Assembly: GCF_025141175.1 (NCBI RefSeq)
Contig: NZ_CP081155.1
Span: forward strand, 1,083,001 to 1,147,000
Reading direction: 5' to 3'
Length of the DNA: 64,000 nt
DNA from: Jannaschia sp. M317
GTDB taxonomy: Bacteria; Pseudomonadota; Alphaproteobacteria; Rhodobacterales; Rhodobacteraceae
Shown here: piece by piece, positions 8,637 to 17,477 of the stretch
Layout of the letters: each line of letters opens with the position of its first letter
Position numbering within the stretch: the stretch's first letter is position 1
Program-made: the position numbers and the translations under genes
The notes under the pieces: generated by a model
Seen by the model: the letters and a program-made list of their open reading frames with translations, nothing else
What the model was told of the DNA's origin: nothing
The model's database searches: none

Positions 8637-10820
8637 TCACAACCGGCGCCCCTCCAGGACCCACATCGTATCTGGATAATTCCAGGGCAGGGTGACGCCA
8701 TGGTGCATCAGCCAGGTGCCCGAAACTTCGATCGCCTGCTCTTTCAACAGGGGATACCCGCGGCTCAGCGCCGGGGCGTTGTGGCGGTTGATCAGCTCCA
8801 CGCGGTAGCGGGCGTCAGGCTCCAGCGAGGTCAGGCGCAGGGGCCGGGGCGCGATCTGCGCCGAGGTGCCCGCCTTGCCGGCAAAGACGACGAATTGCTC
8901 ACCCTCGCGGTGCTGCTGCTGTTCGGCCAGGACGCTGGGGTCGGGGCTGTCGAGCAGGTGGATGTCTGCCGACAGCATCCATTCCCGGTTGGCCTTCCAC
9001 CATGCGGTGACCTCCGACAGGACGGCGACCTCGTGATCGTCCAGCTCTCTGGGGTCCATCTCGAACCCCATGTGCCGCTGCGCCGCGACCCAGGCGCGGA
9101 AGCTGATGTCCAGCATCCGTCCAGAGGTATGGCACCGACGCGGTCCGACATGGCTGCCGGTGACGGCGACCGGAAGGAACAGCGCGGCGTCGTGCTGAAT
9201 GCGCAGCCGTTCCAGGGCATCGTTCGAATCCGACAGCCAGACGCGCTGCGTGCGTTGCAGGATGCCGAAATCGATCCGTCCCCCGCCCGAGGCGCAGCTT
9301 TCGATTTCCACCATGGGGAAATCCGCGCGCAACCGGTCGATCAACGCGTAGGACCCGCGCGTCTGATCGGCGTCGGGCATCGGCAGGACGCGGTTGTGGT
9401 CCCATTTGATGTAGTCGATGTCATGCTTGGACAGGATCGCGGCCATGCGGTCGTAGATGAAATCCCGCACTTCCGGCAGGGCCATGTTCAGCGCCTTCTG
9501 CGCCCGGCCCAGCGTCTGATCCTCGCCGCCCAGTGCCCAGTCGGGGTGCGCCCGGTGGATGTCGCTGTCGGGGTTGATCATCTCCGGCTCGAACCAGATG
9601 CCAAAGGTCATGCCTTCGGCGTGGCAATGCTGAATCAGCGGGCCCAGGCCATCGGGATACTTGCGCGGGTCAACCTCCCAATCCGACAGGGACCGGGTGT
9701 CGTCGTCGCGCTGGCCGAACCAGCCGTCGTCCAGCACGAAGCGTTCGGCCCCCAGCGTGGCCGCGCGCGACGCGATGTCCTTCAACACGTCCAGCTTGTG
9801 ATCGAAATAGACCGCTTCCCAGCAGTTGTAGTGCACGGGCCGGGGATGGGCCTGCCCCTTGGGCCAGGTCACGATCCGGTCGCGGACGTGGCGCTGGAAG
9901 GCAACGGCGCAGCCGTTCAACCCGTAGGGCGAATACGTGACATAAAGCGTCGCGCTCTCGAACCGGGTGCCCGCCTGGGTTTCCATCCGCGAGGCATGGC
10001 CCCACTGGATCTGGCGGCGCCCGTCCGGCAGCTCTTCGGCGATCATCTTGTGCCCGCCGGACCACCCGTAGTGGAAACCATAGACCTCGCCCTGGGTGTT
10101 CGTCGCGCCAAGGCACGGGATCAGCAGGCCGGGGAAATGTTCGTGCCCGGTGCGTCCCGTGCGGTTTTCACGGAACCGCATGCCGGGCGACCAGCTGGTG
10201 CGGTTCAACTGGAACTCTCCGCACCAGCGCCCGGACACGTCGATCATCTCGTCGGACTGCTGCGGTGCAGGCAGAACCGGGGCCGCCAGCCAATGCAGAT
10301 GCACCTGGCGATCCGTTTCCAGAATCGTCTTGGCGGTGATGATCCGGGTCCGGTTGTCGGTGGTGAACCGGAAGGTGATGGTCAGGCCGTTGATCTTGTC
10401 ATCGTAGACCAGATCGAGACTGTCTTCGTCCTGCACCGCGTCCTTGAAGCAGAACTTCGGCAGCATCGGGGTGCCATCGTGGTCGCGCAGGATCAGACCC
10501 GGCTGACCGGGAAAGGTCCGCACGGCCTCGGGCGAAAGGCTGACATCCGGGTTTTCGTCCAGCATGCCGCCGGTGACGTCGATGGCATGGGCCCGGGCCA
10601 GCGTGTCGACCGGGGCATCGGCGGGCAAGGGCGGCCCCCAATAGACGACCTGCGGCAACCGGTCCCCGGTCGCGGCCAGCAACATGGTTTGCCGCCCGCC
10701 CGTTTCGGGGTGGGTGTCATCCAGCCGCCAGGTCCGGATCGAATGGTCGACCTTTTCGGCCACGGCGCCAATGGGAAGTGCCGACGCGGAGATCGCGTCG
10801 GCAGAAGGTTTAGAGGACAT
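8637..10820 (-). CDS. Alpha-galactosidase, glycoside hydrolase family 36
   Basis: 727 residues, the size of bacterial GH36 enzymes such as RafA/AgaA. It removes terminal alpha-galactose from melibiose, raffinose or galactomannan fragments; no signal peptide, so it acts after import. The nucleophile is Asp474 in DYIKWDHNR and the acid/base is Asp517 in ESCASGGGRID. The N-terminal beta-sandwich and the VLDDGWFGQRDDD segment of the barrel are also typical. ATG 10820 was preferred over ATG 10859, which overlaps the end of the permease gene. It follows the ABC permease genes by 25 bases. Confidence 0.93.
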   Translation of the reverse strand: MSSKPSADAISASALPIGAVAEKVDHSIRTWRLDDTHPETGGRQTMLLAATGDRLPQVVYWGPPLPADAPVDTLARAHAIDVTGGMLDENPDVSLSPEAVRTFPGQPGLILRDHDGTPMLPKFCFKDAVQDEDSLDLVYDDKINGLTITFRFTTDNRTRIITAKTILETDRQVHLHWLAAPVLPAPQQSDEMIDVSGRWCGEFQLNRTSWSPGMRFRENRTGRTGHEHFPGLLIPCLGATNTQGEVYGFHYGWSGGHKMIAEELPDGRRQIQWGHASRMETQAGTRFESATLYVTYSPYGLNGCAVAFQRHVRDRIVTWPKGQAHPRPVHYNCWEAVYFDHKLDVLKDIASRAATLGAERFVLDDGWFGQRDDDTRSLSDWEVDPRKYPDGLGPLIQHCHAEGMTFGIWFEPEMINPDSDIHRAHPDWALGGEDQTLGRAQKALNMALPEVRDFIYDRMAAILSKHDIDYIKWDHNRVLPMPDADQTRGSYALIDRLRADFPMVEIESCASGGGRIDFGILQRTQRVWLSDSNDALERLRIQHDAALFLPVAVTGSHVGPRRCHTSGRMLDISFRAWVAAQRHMGFEMDPRELDDHEVAVLSEVTAWWKANREWMLSADIHLLDSPDPSVLAEQQQHREGEQFVVFAGKAGTSAQIAPRPLRLTSLEPDARYRVELINRHNAPALSRGYPLLKEQAIEVSGTWLMHHGVTLPWNYPDTMWVLEGRRL

Positions 10821-10845
10821 GGAATGGTCCCGAACTGGAGGGTTC

Positions 10846-11694
10846 TTACTTAACGGCACCTAGGGTCAGGCCCGCGATGAAATGCTTCTGCATCAGGAAG
10901 AACATGGCAACCGGAGGCAGTGCCGCGACGATACTACCAGCGCTCATCAGATGGTAGGCCGCACGGAACTGCGAGTTGAAAGAAGTGATGCCCGCGGTCA
11001 CCGGCTGGCTGTCCGGTCCCTGCGTCAGCACGATCGCCCAGAAGTAATCGTTCCAGATGAAGGTAAAGATCAGCACCGCCAGCGCCGCCAGGGCGGGCTT
11101 CATCAGCGGCATGACGACATACCAGAAGATCTTCCATTCCGCGATTCCCTCGACCCGCGCCGCCTCGATCAGCGGGAAGGGCAGGGCGCGGATGAAGTTG
11201 CGCATGAACAGCGTGCAGAACCCGGTCTGGAAGGCGATGTGAAACAGGATCAGACCGGTCTTCGTGTCATAGAGGTTCAGGTTGATCGTGAAATCGCGCA
11301 CCGGAACCATCAGGATCTGGAAAGGCACGAAGTTACCCGCGATGAACATGAAGAAGATCAGCAGGTTGCCCTTGAACTTGTACACGCCCAGCGCAAACCC
11401 GGTCATGCACGACAGGGCCACGGTCCCGATCACCGTGGGAATGGTGATCCAGAGCGAATTCCACAGATACCGCGGCATATCGCTCTCGAAGAAGACCTTG
11501 CCGTAGTTGTTGAACATCTCGAACGAGCCGGGAACGCCCCAGTAGTTGCCGTTGGTAAAGTCGCTGTCCGGCTTGATGGAAAACAGCGCCACGGCGATCA
11601 GCGGCAGCAACCACATGATCAACGCGATGGGCAGGATCACCTGATAGCCGATCTGCCACTGGCGGGAGGATTTCTCGATGGGGGTGGGGAACAT
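10846..11694 (-). CDS. Carbohydrate ABC transporter permease, MalG type
   Basis: 282 residues with about six membrane segments and the EAA loop for ATPase contact (EAARVEGIAEWKIFWYVVMP). It forms half of the inner-membrane channel of a sugar importer with the MalF-type permease. CUT1-type transporters bring in oligosaccharides, which fits the alpha- and beta-galactosidases encoded downstream. The start lies 3 bases from the stop of the small MmcQ/YjbR gene. Confidence 0.92.
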   Translation of the reverse strand: MFPTPIEKSSRQWQIGYQVILPIALIMWLLPLIAVALFSIKPDSDFTNGNYWGVPGSFEMFNNYGKVFFESDMPRYLWNSLWITIPTVIGTVALSCMTGFALGVYKFKGNLLIFFMFIAGNFVPFQILMVPVRDFTINLNLYDTKTGLILFHIAFQTGFCTLFMRNFIRALPFPLIEAARVEGIAEWKIFWYVVMPLMKPALAALAVLIFTFIWNDYFWAIVLTQGPDSQPVTAGITSFNSQFRAAYHLMSAGSIVAALPPVAMFFLMQKHFIAGLTLGAVK

Positions 11695-11697
11695 CTG

Positions 11698-12042
11698 TCA
11701 GGCCTCCGGCAGGGCATTGCGGGTCGCGGCGGGCAGTTTTGACCGGATCAGGTCATAGCTCACGCGGATGCGGTGGGTGGCTTCCTCGACGTCGGTGGTG
11801 TCGAAGGGCAGCCGAACCCAGGATTTATGGAAATACGGGGCGCGGACGGCGGGGCCCGCGTCGATCAGCATTTGTGACGTCTCGACCGAGTCGGTTTTGA
11901 CCGAGACGCCGGTCATGTCGCCGTCGCCCCCGAAACAGGCGAACATCTTGTCGCCCACCTTCCAGCTCACCAGCTCGGGCGGGTGGGCCAGAACGGCGCC
12001 CGGCAGGGCCCCGCAGATGGTGTCGGCATCAGCGCGGGTCAT
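11698..12042 (-). CDS. MmcQ/YjbR family protein
   Basis: 114 residues. The pattern CGALPGAVLAHPPELVSWKVGDKMFACFG, the central TGVSVKT strand and the closing HKSWVRLPFD belong to the MmcQ/YjbR fold (CyaY-like, proposed DNA-binding). No function is established. Its start overlaps the MalF-type permease stop (TGATG) and its stop is 3 bases from the MalG-type start, so it is embedded between two subunits of one channel. A role in regulating or assembling the transporter is only inference. Confidence 0.8.
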   Translation of the reverse strand: MTRADADTICGALPGAVLAHPPELVSWKVGDKMFACFGGDGDMTGVSVKTDSVETSQMLIDAGPAVRAPYFHKSWVRLPFDTTDVEEATHRIRVSYDLIRSKLPAATRNALPEA

Positions 12043-12989
12043 CAGCGCGCGCCTTTCTCGTCCTGGTACATCGACCACAGGAAGTAGGCGATGAAGAACA
12101 GCATGATGACGAAAAGCACGACCGCGATGGCGGCCCCATAGCCCATCCGGAACCCGAATTCGGCCAGCGCCTTTTCGAACATGTAGAACGACAGCACGCG
12201 GGTGGACCCGAACGGTCCGCCGTTGGTCATGATGGAAATCAGGTCAAAGGACCGCAGCGCGCCGATGATCGTCACCACAAAGGCGATGAAGGTGGCGGGC
12301 TTCAGCTGCGGGATGATGACATACCACAACATCTTGGGGCCCTTGGCACCATCCAGACGCGCGGCTTCGATCTGCTCGGGGTCCACGGCGTTCAGGCCGG
12401 TAAGATACAGGATCATGCAATAGGCGGTCTGCGGCCAGAGACCGGCGGCGATGATGCCATAGGTGGCCGTGTTCGGGCTGCCCAGGACGTTGACGCCGTC
12501 GATGCCGATCCAGCTCAGCATGATGGACAAAAGGCCGACGTCCGGCAGGTAGAACCAGGAAAACACCAGGCCGACGACGACCTGCGAAATCACGAAGGGG
12601 AAAAAGAACAGCGACTTGTACAGGCGAATGCCCGTGACCGTCTGGTTCAGGAACAACGCGATCCCAAGGCCCATGGGAATGGCCAGCAGATACAGCAGCA
12701 GCCACTTCAGGTTGTTCCAGAGCGAAATGTTGAAGTTCCGGTCCGACACCAGCTCCTGATAGTTGCCCATGCCGATGAATGTGCCGCTTTCCTGAAGGTC
12801 ACCCAGCCCGTCCCAGGCGTAAAAGCTGACCTGAAAGGACTGGAAAATCGGGATGATGACGTAGGCCGCAAAAAACAACAGACCGGGGGCCAGGAACAGC
12901 CAGGGCGTGATCGCGATCTCGTTTCGCCTGTACCAGCTGCGGGTCTCTACCGGCGGTTGGGTGTCGGGAACTGCGGGTGCATTGACCAT
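12042..12989 (-). CDS. Carbohydrate ABC transporter permease, MalF type
   Basis: 315 residues with a short hydrophilic N-terminus and about six membrane segments, the first being PWLFLAPGLLFFAAYVIIP. The EAA loop is EAARLDGAKGPKMLWYVIIP. It pairs with the MalG-type permease, the binding protein encoded just upstream and the ATPase at 15330-16385. Unlike E. coli MalF it lacks a large periplasmic insertion, as is usual in alphaproteobacterial CUT1 systems. Confidence 0.92.
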   Translation of the reverse strand: MVNAPAVPDTQPPVETRSWYRRNEIAITPWLFLAPGLLFFAAYVIIPIFQSFQVSFYAWDGLGDLQESGTFIGMGNYQELVSDRNFNISLWNNLKWLLLYLLAIPMGLGIALFLNQTVTGIRLYKSLFFFPFVISQVVVGLVFSWFYLPDVGLLSIMLSWIGIDGVNVLGSPNTATYGIIAAGLWPQTAYCMILYLTGLNAVDPEQIEAARLDGAKGPKMLWYVIIPQLKPATFIAFVVTIIGALRSFDLISIMTNGGPFGSTRVLSFYMFEKALAEFGFRMGYGAAIAVVLFVIMLFFIAYFLWSMYQDEKGAR

Positions 12990-13114
12990 GCGGGCCTCCT
13001 GTCAACGGCAGTGCGGGATGTGAGTCCGGCACATGCGGAAACGTCCGGGAACGTTTGCGGATGGGTCGGGGGGTGCAGGGCGGCGTGAACCCCGCCCTAC
13101 GGGGTGTCGGTGTG

Positions 13115-13144
13115 GGTCGGGGCGGCGATGCCGCCGCCCCGACC
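13115..13144 (-). other. Perfect GC-rich hairpin between binding-protein and permease genes
   Basis: A 12-bp perfect stem (GGTCGGGGCGGC with GCCGCCCCGACC, 6-nt loop) begins 6 bases after the binding-protein stop on the minus strand. No T-run follows in that direction, so it is more likely a transcript-stabilising or partial read-through structure than a full terminator. The same 161-bp gap holds a second weaker inverted repeat near 13078-13097. Confidence 0.7.
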
Positions 13145-13150
13145 GGCCGA

Positions 13151-14392
13151 TCACTTGTAGACGCGGGCGCGTGTCTGCTCCAGGCGGCCCAGGATGTCGT
13201 CCAGGTTGTCCGGGAACACCATGAACTCCTGCAGGCCTTCCATGCCGGCGGCGGCCATCTCGGCCGGGAAGTCCCGGTCGAAGAACTGGGCGATGCCGCC
13301 CGTGGCGTTCGTGGTCAGCATCTCGAAGCCCTGGTTCAGGAACTCGTCATCATCCACCGAAGAGGCGGCGTTGACGGGCAGCTGGCCCAGCTTGTCGCCC
13401 GCGTTGATCGCGGTCTGCACGTCGGCCGTGGTGACGAACTTCAGGAACTCGCGCGCGGCTTCCTTGTTGTCGGCACCCGACGGGATGTGGAACGTGTCGA
13501 TCGGCGCATCCTCACCCTGCGGCACGTCCGCGATGGTGGGGAACTGGTAGAAGTCGATCTGCTCGTCCGTCAGGCCGGCATCGCGCAGCGAGGCCACGGC
13601 GAAGTTACCGATCAGATAGGCGGTTGCGTCGCCGCCGGTCATGAAGGGCAGCGCCTCCTGCCAGGAGTAGTTCTGATGGTCGTCGATGAAGGCGCCCATG
13701 TCGATCAGCTTGCGCCAGTTGGCAAACGTCTCACGCACACGATCGTCGGTCCACTCGACCTCGCCACGGGCGAGCTGCATGTGGAAGTCGAAGCCGTTGG
13801 TCCGCATGTTCAGATAGTCGAACCAACCGCCGGCGGTCCAAAGGAACTTGGTCCCGATGGCATAGCACTTGCGACCCGAATCGAGGATCACCTGGCAGTT
13901 GGCCATCTCTTCTTCGAAGGTGGCGGGCTCTTCGATGCCCAGCTCGGCAAAGATGTCCTCGCGGTAGTAGATGCCCCACTGGTAGTAGGTATAGGGCACA
14001 CCCCACTGCTTGTCGTCGATGGTCAGCGCGCCCTTGACGGCGTCCAGACCTTCGATGTCGCCCCAGATGTCCGAGACGTCTTCGAACAGGCCCGCGTTCA
14101 CATAGGGGCCCATGCGGTTGGCGGCGTACCAGTTGATGACATCGGGCGGGTTCGAGGTCAGCGCGTTGCGGATCTGACCCTTCCAGCCGTCACGGTCGAC
14201 GATTTCCAGCTCGATGTTCAGACCGGGGTGCATTTCCCCGAACTGAGCAACCAGACCTTCCATCACCGCGCGCGGTGCAGGGTTGGACATGTCCGAAATG
14301 ATTCGCATGTCACCGGACAGCGCGTGGCCGTCGGCGAAAGCAGCTCCAGACATGATGGTAGAGGCGGCAAGAGCCGTCAAAATGGATCGCAT
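13151..14392 (-). CDS. Extracellular sugar-binding protein of the ABC importer
   Basis: 413 residues. A signal peptide (residues 1 to about 21, LTALAASTIMSGAAFADGHA) directs it to the periplasm. The rest is a family 1 extracellular solute-binding protein, with the usual NWYAANRMG, WGVPYTYYQWGIYYREDIF and GGDATAYLIGNFA segments near the sugar cleft. It should deliver galactosides to the permease pair. It is the first gene of the minus-strand operon and diverges from the IclR regulator; the hairpin behind it may let it be made in excess over the permeases. Confidence 0.92.
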   Translation of the reverse strand: MRSILTALAASTIMSGAAFADGHALSGDMRIISDMSNPAPRAVMEGLVAQFGEMHPGLNIELEIVDRDGWKGQIRNALTSNPPDVINWYAANRMGPYVNAGLFEDVSDIWGDIEGLDAVKGALTIDDKQWGVPYTYYQWGIYYREDIFAELGIEEPATFEEEMANCQVILDSGRKCYAIGTKFLWTAGGWFDYLNMRTNGFDFHMQLARGEVEWTDDRVRETFANWRKLIDMGAFIDDHQNYSWQEALPFMTGGDATAYLIGNFAVASLRDAGLTDEQIDFYQFPTIADVPQGEDAPIDTFHIPSGADNKEAAREFLKFVTTADVQTAINAGDKLGQLPVNAASSVDDDEFLNQGFEMLTTNATGGIAQFFDRDFPAEMAAAGMEGLQEFMVFPDNLDDILGRLEQTRARVYK

Positions 14393-14531
14393 ATTATCCT
14401 CCCGATGCGTCCTGAACGGGCCCCGAGGGACCCTATGACAGGTTCCATTAAATGAAACCTAGTTTCTTATATTGAAAACTGTCGGACTTTCTGGCTAGGC
14501 TGTCAACAGGATTTGAGACTGGGAGGCTCGA
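14393..14531. promoter_or_regulatory. Divergent promoter region of the galactoside locus with a candidate IclR operator
   Basis: This 139-bp region separates the binding-protein gene from the iclR-type gene and must hold both promoters. The AT-rich centre (about 14444-14480) contrasts with its surroundings. It holds the perfect inverted repeat GAAAC-CTA-GTTTC at 14454-14466, close in form to operators of IclR regulators, followed by TTATATTGAAAAC. The exact -35 and -10 boxes cannot be assigned with confidence. Confidence 0.6.
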
Positions 14532-15326
14532 ATGAACGTCCAAAGGGAGGGAAGCGACGGCACAGTGGGCAAAGCGCTCGATGTGCTCGACCGCGTGGCG
14601 GCCTATGGCCGGCCCGTCCGTTTTTCGGAGGTTCTCGAAGAGTCGCCCTTTCCCAAGGCCACGCTCTACCGGTTGCTCCAGACGCTCACGAATCAGGGCA
14701 TGCTGACCTTCGATCGGACCCACAACACGTACTCGCCCGGCATGCGGCTCGTGCGTATGGCGCATGCCGCCTGGGCCCAGTCATCCTTGGCTCCGGTGGC
14801 GCGTCAGCACCTCGATGACCTGTCCGGGCTTGTCGGTGAAACGGTGCACCTGGCGCAGCTTGACGGGGCGCATGTCCTTTATGTGGACAAACGGACGCCG
14901 GCTGCCGCGTTGCCGATGTATTCCGACGCGGGCAAGGTCGGTCCGGCCTATTGCACCGGCGTCGGCAAGGCGATGCTGGCCTGGCTGCCCAAGCCGGAGC
15001 TGGATCGCGTCCTGGCGCAACAAAGCTGGCACCCCTTTACCGACACGACGCTGACCACCCCCGAGGCGCTGATCGCGGAGCTGGCGGTGATTCGGGCAGA
15101 GGGGCACGCCTTTGACCGCGAAGAACACGAGCGGGGCATTCAATGCATCGCCATGCCTGTCCTGTCACCGGGCGGGCACGTGCGGGGGGCCGTTTCGGTC
15201 ACCTCATCCGTCGCGCGGGGTCCCCTCGCGCAGATGGAACGACACCTTCCGCATCTCACCGATGCGGTCACGAAGATAGCCGGAGACCTGCGCGATTGGC
15301 GTTTCCCGGACAAAAGAGAAGGATAG
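14532..15326 (+). CDS. IclR family transcriptional regulator
   Basis: 264 residues. Residues about 10-70 form the winged helix-turn-helix (GKALDVLDRVAAYGRPVRFSEV, FPKATLYRLLQTLTNQGM); residues about 85-255 are the effector-binding domain, with the HLAQLDGAHVLYVDK and YCTGVGKAMLAW segments. It is encoded divergently from the sugar importer and 3 bases before its ATPase, so it most likely controls the galactoside locus, perhaps with galactonate or a related acid as effector; the ligand is unknown. Confidence 0.93.
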   Translation: MNVQREGSDGTVGKALDVLDRVAAYGRPVRFSEVLEESPFPKATLYRLLQTLTNQGMLTFDRTHNTYSPGMRLVRMAHAAWAQSSLAPVARQHLDDLSGLVGETVHLAQLDGAHVLYVDKRTPAAALPMYSDAGKVGPAYCTGVGKAMLAWLPKPELDRVLAQQSWHPFTDTTLTTPEALIAELAVIRAEGHAFDREEHERGIQCIAMPVLSPGGHVRGAVSVTSSVARGPLAQMERHLPHLTDAVTKIAGDLRDWRFPDKREG

Positions 15327-15329
15327 ACA

Positions 15330-16385
<1,056 letters not shown>

Positions 16386-16388
16386 CCC

Positions 16389-16422
16389 GGAACCGAGCGG
16401 GGCAAGGCCCCGGCCCGGTTCC
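16389..16422 (+). other. Inverted repeat just after the ATPase gene
   Basis: An outer 7-bp arm pair (GGAACCG with CGGTTCC) encloses an inner GGGGC-AAG-GCCCC stem. It begins 4 bases after the stop. There is no T-run on the plus strand, so termination is more likely at the hairpin further down (16473-16508); this one may protect the 3' end. Confidence 0.5.
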
Positions 16423-16472
16423 CCCAAAACGTAAAAAAGCCCTGCGGGGAATACCCCAAAATGGGGCAGACT

Positions 16473-16508
16473 GGCGGTCCGAAGGTGATTCGGGCCGCCT
16501 CTTTGTTT
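16473..16508 (+). terminator. Rho-independent terminator of the iclR-ugpC operon
   Basis: An 11-bp stem (GGCGGTCCGAA with TTCGGGCCGCC, one G-U pair) and 5-nt loop GGTGA are followed by TCTTTGTTT at 16500-16508. It ends transcription from the ABC ATPase gene and separates it from the DeoR-type gene. Confidence 0.85.
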
Positions 16509-16560
16509 GCGTACGTCAGGGGGGGGCGACGGTGGAAATGAAAGCCGGCCGGAGTATTCG

Positions 16561-16578
16561 CTTTCGTTTCTTTCGTTT
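16561..16578 (+). promoter_or_regulatory. Tandem CTTTCGTTT repeats before the DeoR-type gene (candidate operator)
   Basis: Two exact copies of the 9-mer CTTTCGTTT lie head to tail 38 bases upstream of the regulator start. The same CTTTCG core recurs as an inverted pair before the TRAP operon. DeoR-family regulators often bind repeated TTTCG-type half-sites, so autoregulation is likely. Confidence 0.65.
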
Positions 16579-16616
16579 TGCTGCCAGGGTGTGACATCGG
16601 CATCCCGGGGGGAACG

Positions 16617-17375
16617 ATGCTCACGCACCGCCAGCAGAAAATTCTCACATTGATCGAGGACACGTCCCGCGTGCGGGTCGAGGATCTGGCCGACCGGTTC
16701 GCGACGTCGCCACAGACCATCCGCAAGGATCTCCAGGCGCTGGCGGAATTGCACCACGTGGTCCGGTTTCATGGGGGCGCGACCCTGGTCGGCGGTGCGG
16801 AATATTCCCCCCCGGCAGAGCGGGAGGGCGAGGCCCATGCCGCCAAGGCGTCCATCGGATCGGCGGTCGCGGCCCGCTTGCCGCCGTCTGGCGCGCTGTT
16901 CTTGAACGCGGGCACGACGACGGTGCAAGCCATCCGCAAATTGACCGGGGCCCGGCAGTTGCGCATCATTGTGGACAACGTCGATCTGGCAGCAGAAATC
17001 AGGTCATACCAAGGGGTTGAGGTCATAGTCCCCGGCGGTGCAGTACGCCGGAGCGACGGCGCAATCCTCGGGGCGGAGGCGGTGGACTACATCCGCCAGT
17101 TCCGCCCCGACTACGCCGTGATCGGCGCGGCGGCGGTGGCCGAAGACGGGGGTCTTCTGGACTACGACCTGGCCGAGGTTCAGGTCTGCCGTGCGATGAT
17201 GGAATACGCCCGCCACGTGATCCTGGCGGTGGACGGAACCAAGTTCCGCCGCACGGCACCGGTACGGTTCGGTCACCTGTCGGACATTCATACGCTTGTC
17301 ACGGACAGCAGTCCAAAATGGCTCACACCGCTTTGCATGGATTGCGAGGTGGAACTGGTCCTGGCCGCGGGGTGA
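16617..17375 (+). CDS. DeoR family transcriptional regulator
   Basis: 252 residues. The N-terminal helix-turn-helix (TLIEDTSRVRVEDLADRF, SPQTIRKDLQALAE) and the C-terminal sensor domain, with FLNAGTTTVQAIRKL and VPGGAVRRSDGAILG, are typical of DeoR/GlpR regulators that sense phosphorylated sugars. The start ATG 16617 follows GGGGGGAA. The E. coli sulfoquinovose regulator CsqR is also DeoR-type, which fits the neighbouring genes. Candidate half-sites lie before it and before the TRAP operon. Confidence 0.93.
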   Translation: MLTHRQQKILTLIEDTSRVRVEDLADRFATSPQTIRKDLQALAELHHVVRFHGGATLVGGAEYSPPAEREGEAHAAKASIGSAVAARLPPSGALFLNAGTTTVQAIRKLTGARQLRIIVDNVDLAAEIRSYQGVEVIVPGGAVRRSDGAILGAEAVDYIRQFRPDYAVIGAAAVAEDGGLLDYDLAEVQVCRAMMEYARHVILAVDGTKFRRTAPVRFGHLSDIHTLVTDSSPKWLTPLCMDCEVELVLAAG

Positions 17376-17388
17376 ACCGACAGGATGC

Positions 17389-17423
17389 TTGACAGGTGCT
17401 TTCGAATTCGCGCAAATCGAAAG
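17389..17423 (+). promoter_or_regulatory. Promoter and candidate DeoR operator of the TRAP operon
   Basis: A consensus -35 box TTGACA (17389-17394) is followed by an inverted repeat CTTTCGA (17399-17405) and TCGAAAG (17417-17423) with an 11-nt spacer. The -10 would fall inside the repeat (about 17412-17417, a weak match), so a bound repressor would block RNA polymerase. The CTTTCG core matches the tandem repeats before the DeoR-type gene. Confidence 0.65.
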
Positions 17424-17477
17424 TAACGCGCTGATGCCGGGGCCACAGCCCCTCCCTTCAGCGCCAGGGGAGGACAT

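Noticed and set aside
8619..10853. A 744-codon open frame on the plus strand opposite the alpha-galactosidase gene
   Set aside because: It is the antisense shadow of a GH36 gene with intact catalytic motifs; its translation is low-complexity and His/Arg/Gly-rich with no domain.
16389..16422. Hairpin after the ABC ATPase gene as the main terminator
   Set aside because: It lacks a T-run on the plus strand; the hairpin at 16473-16508 has one.
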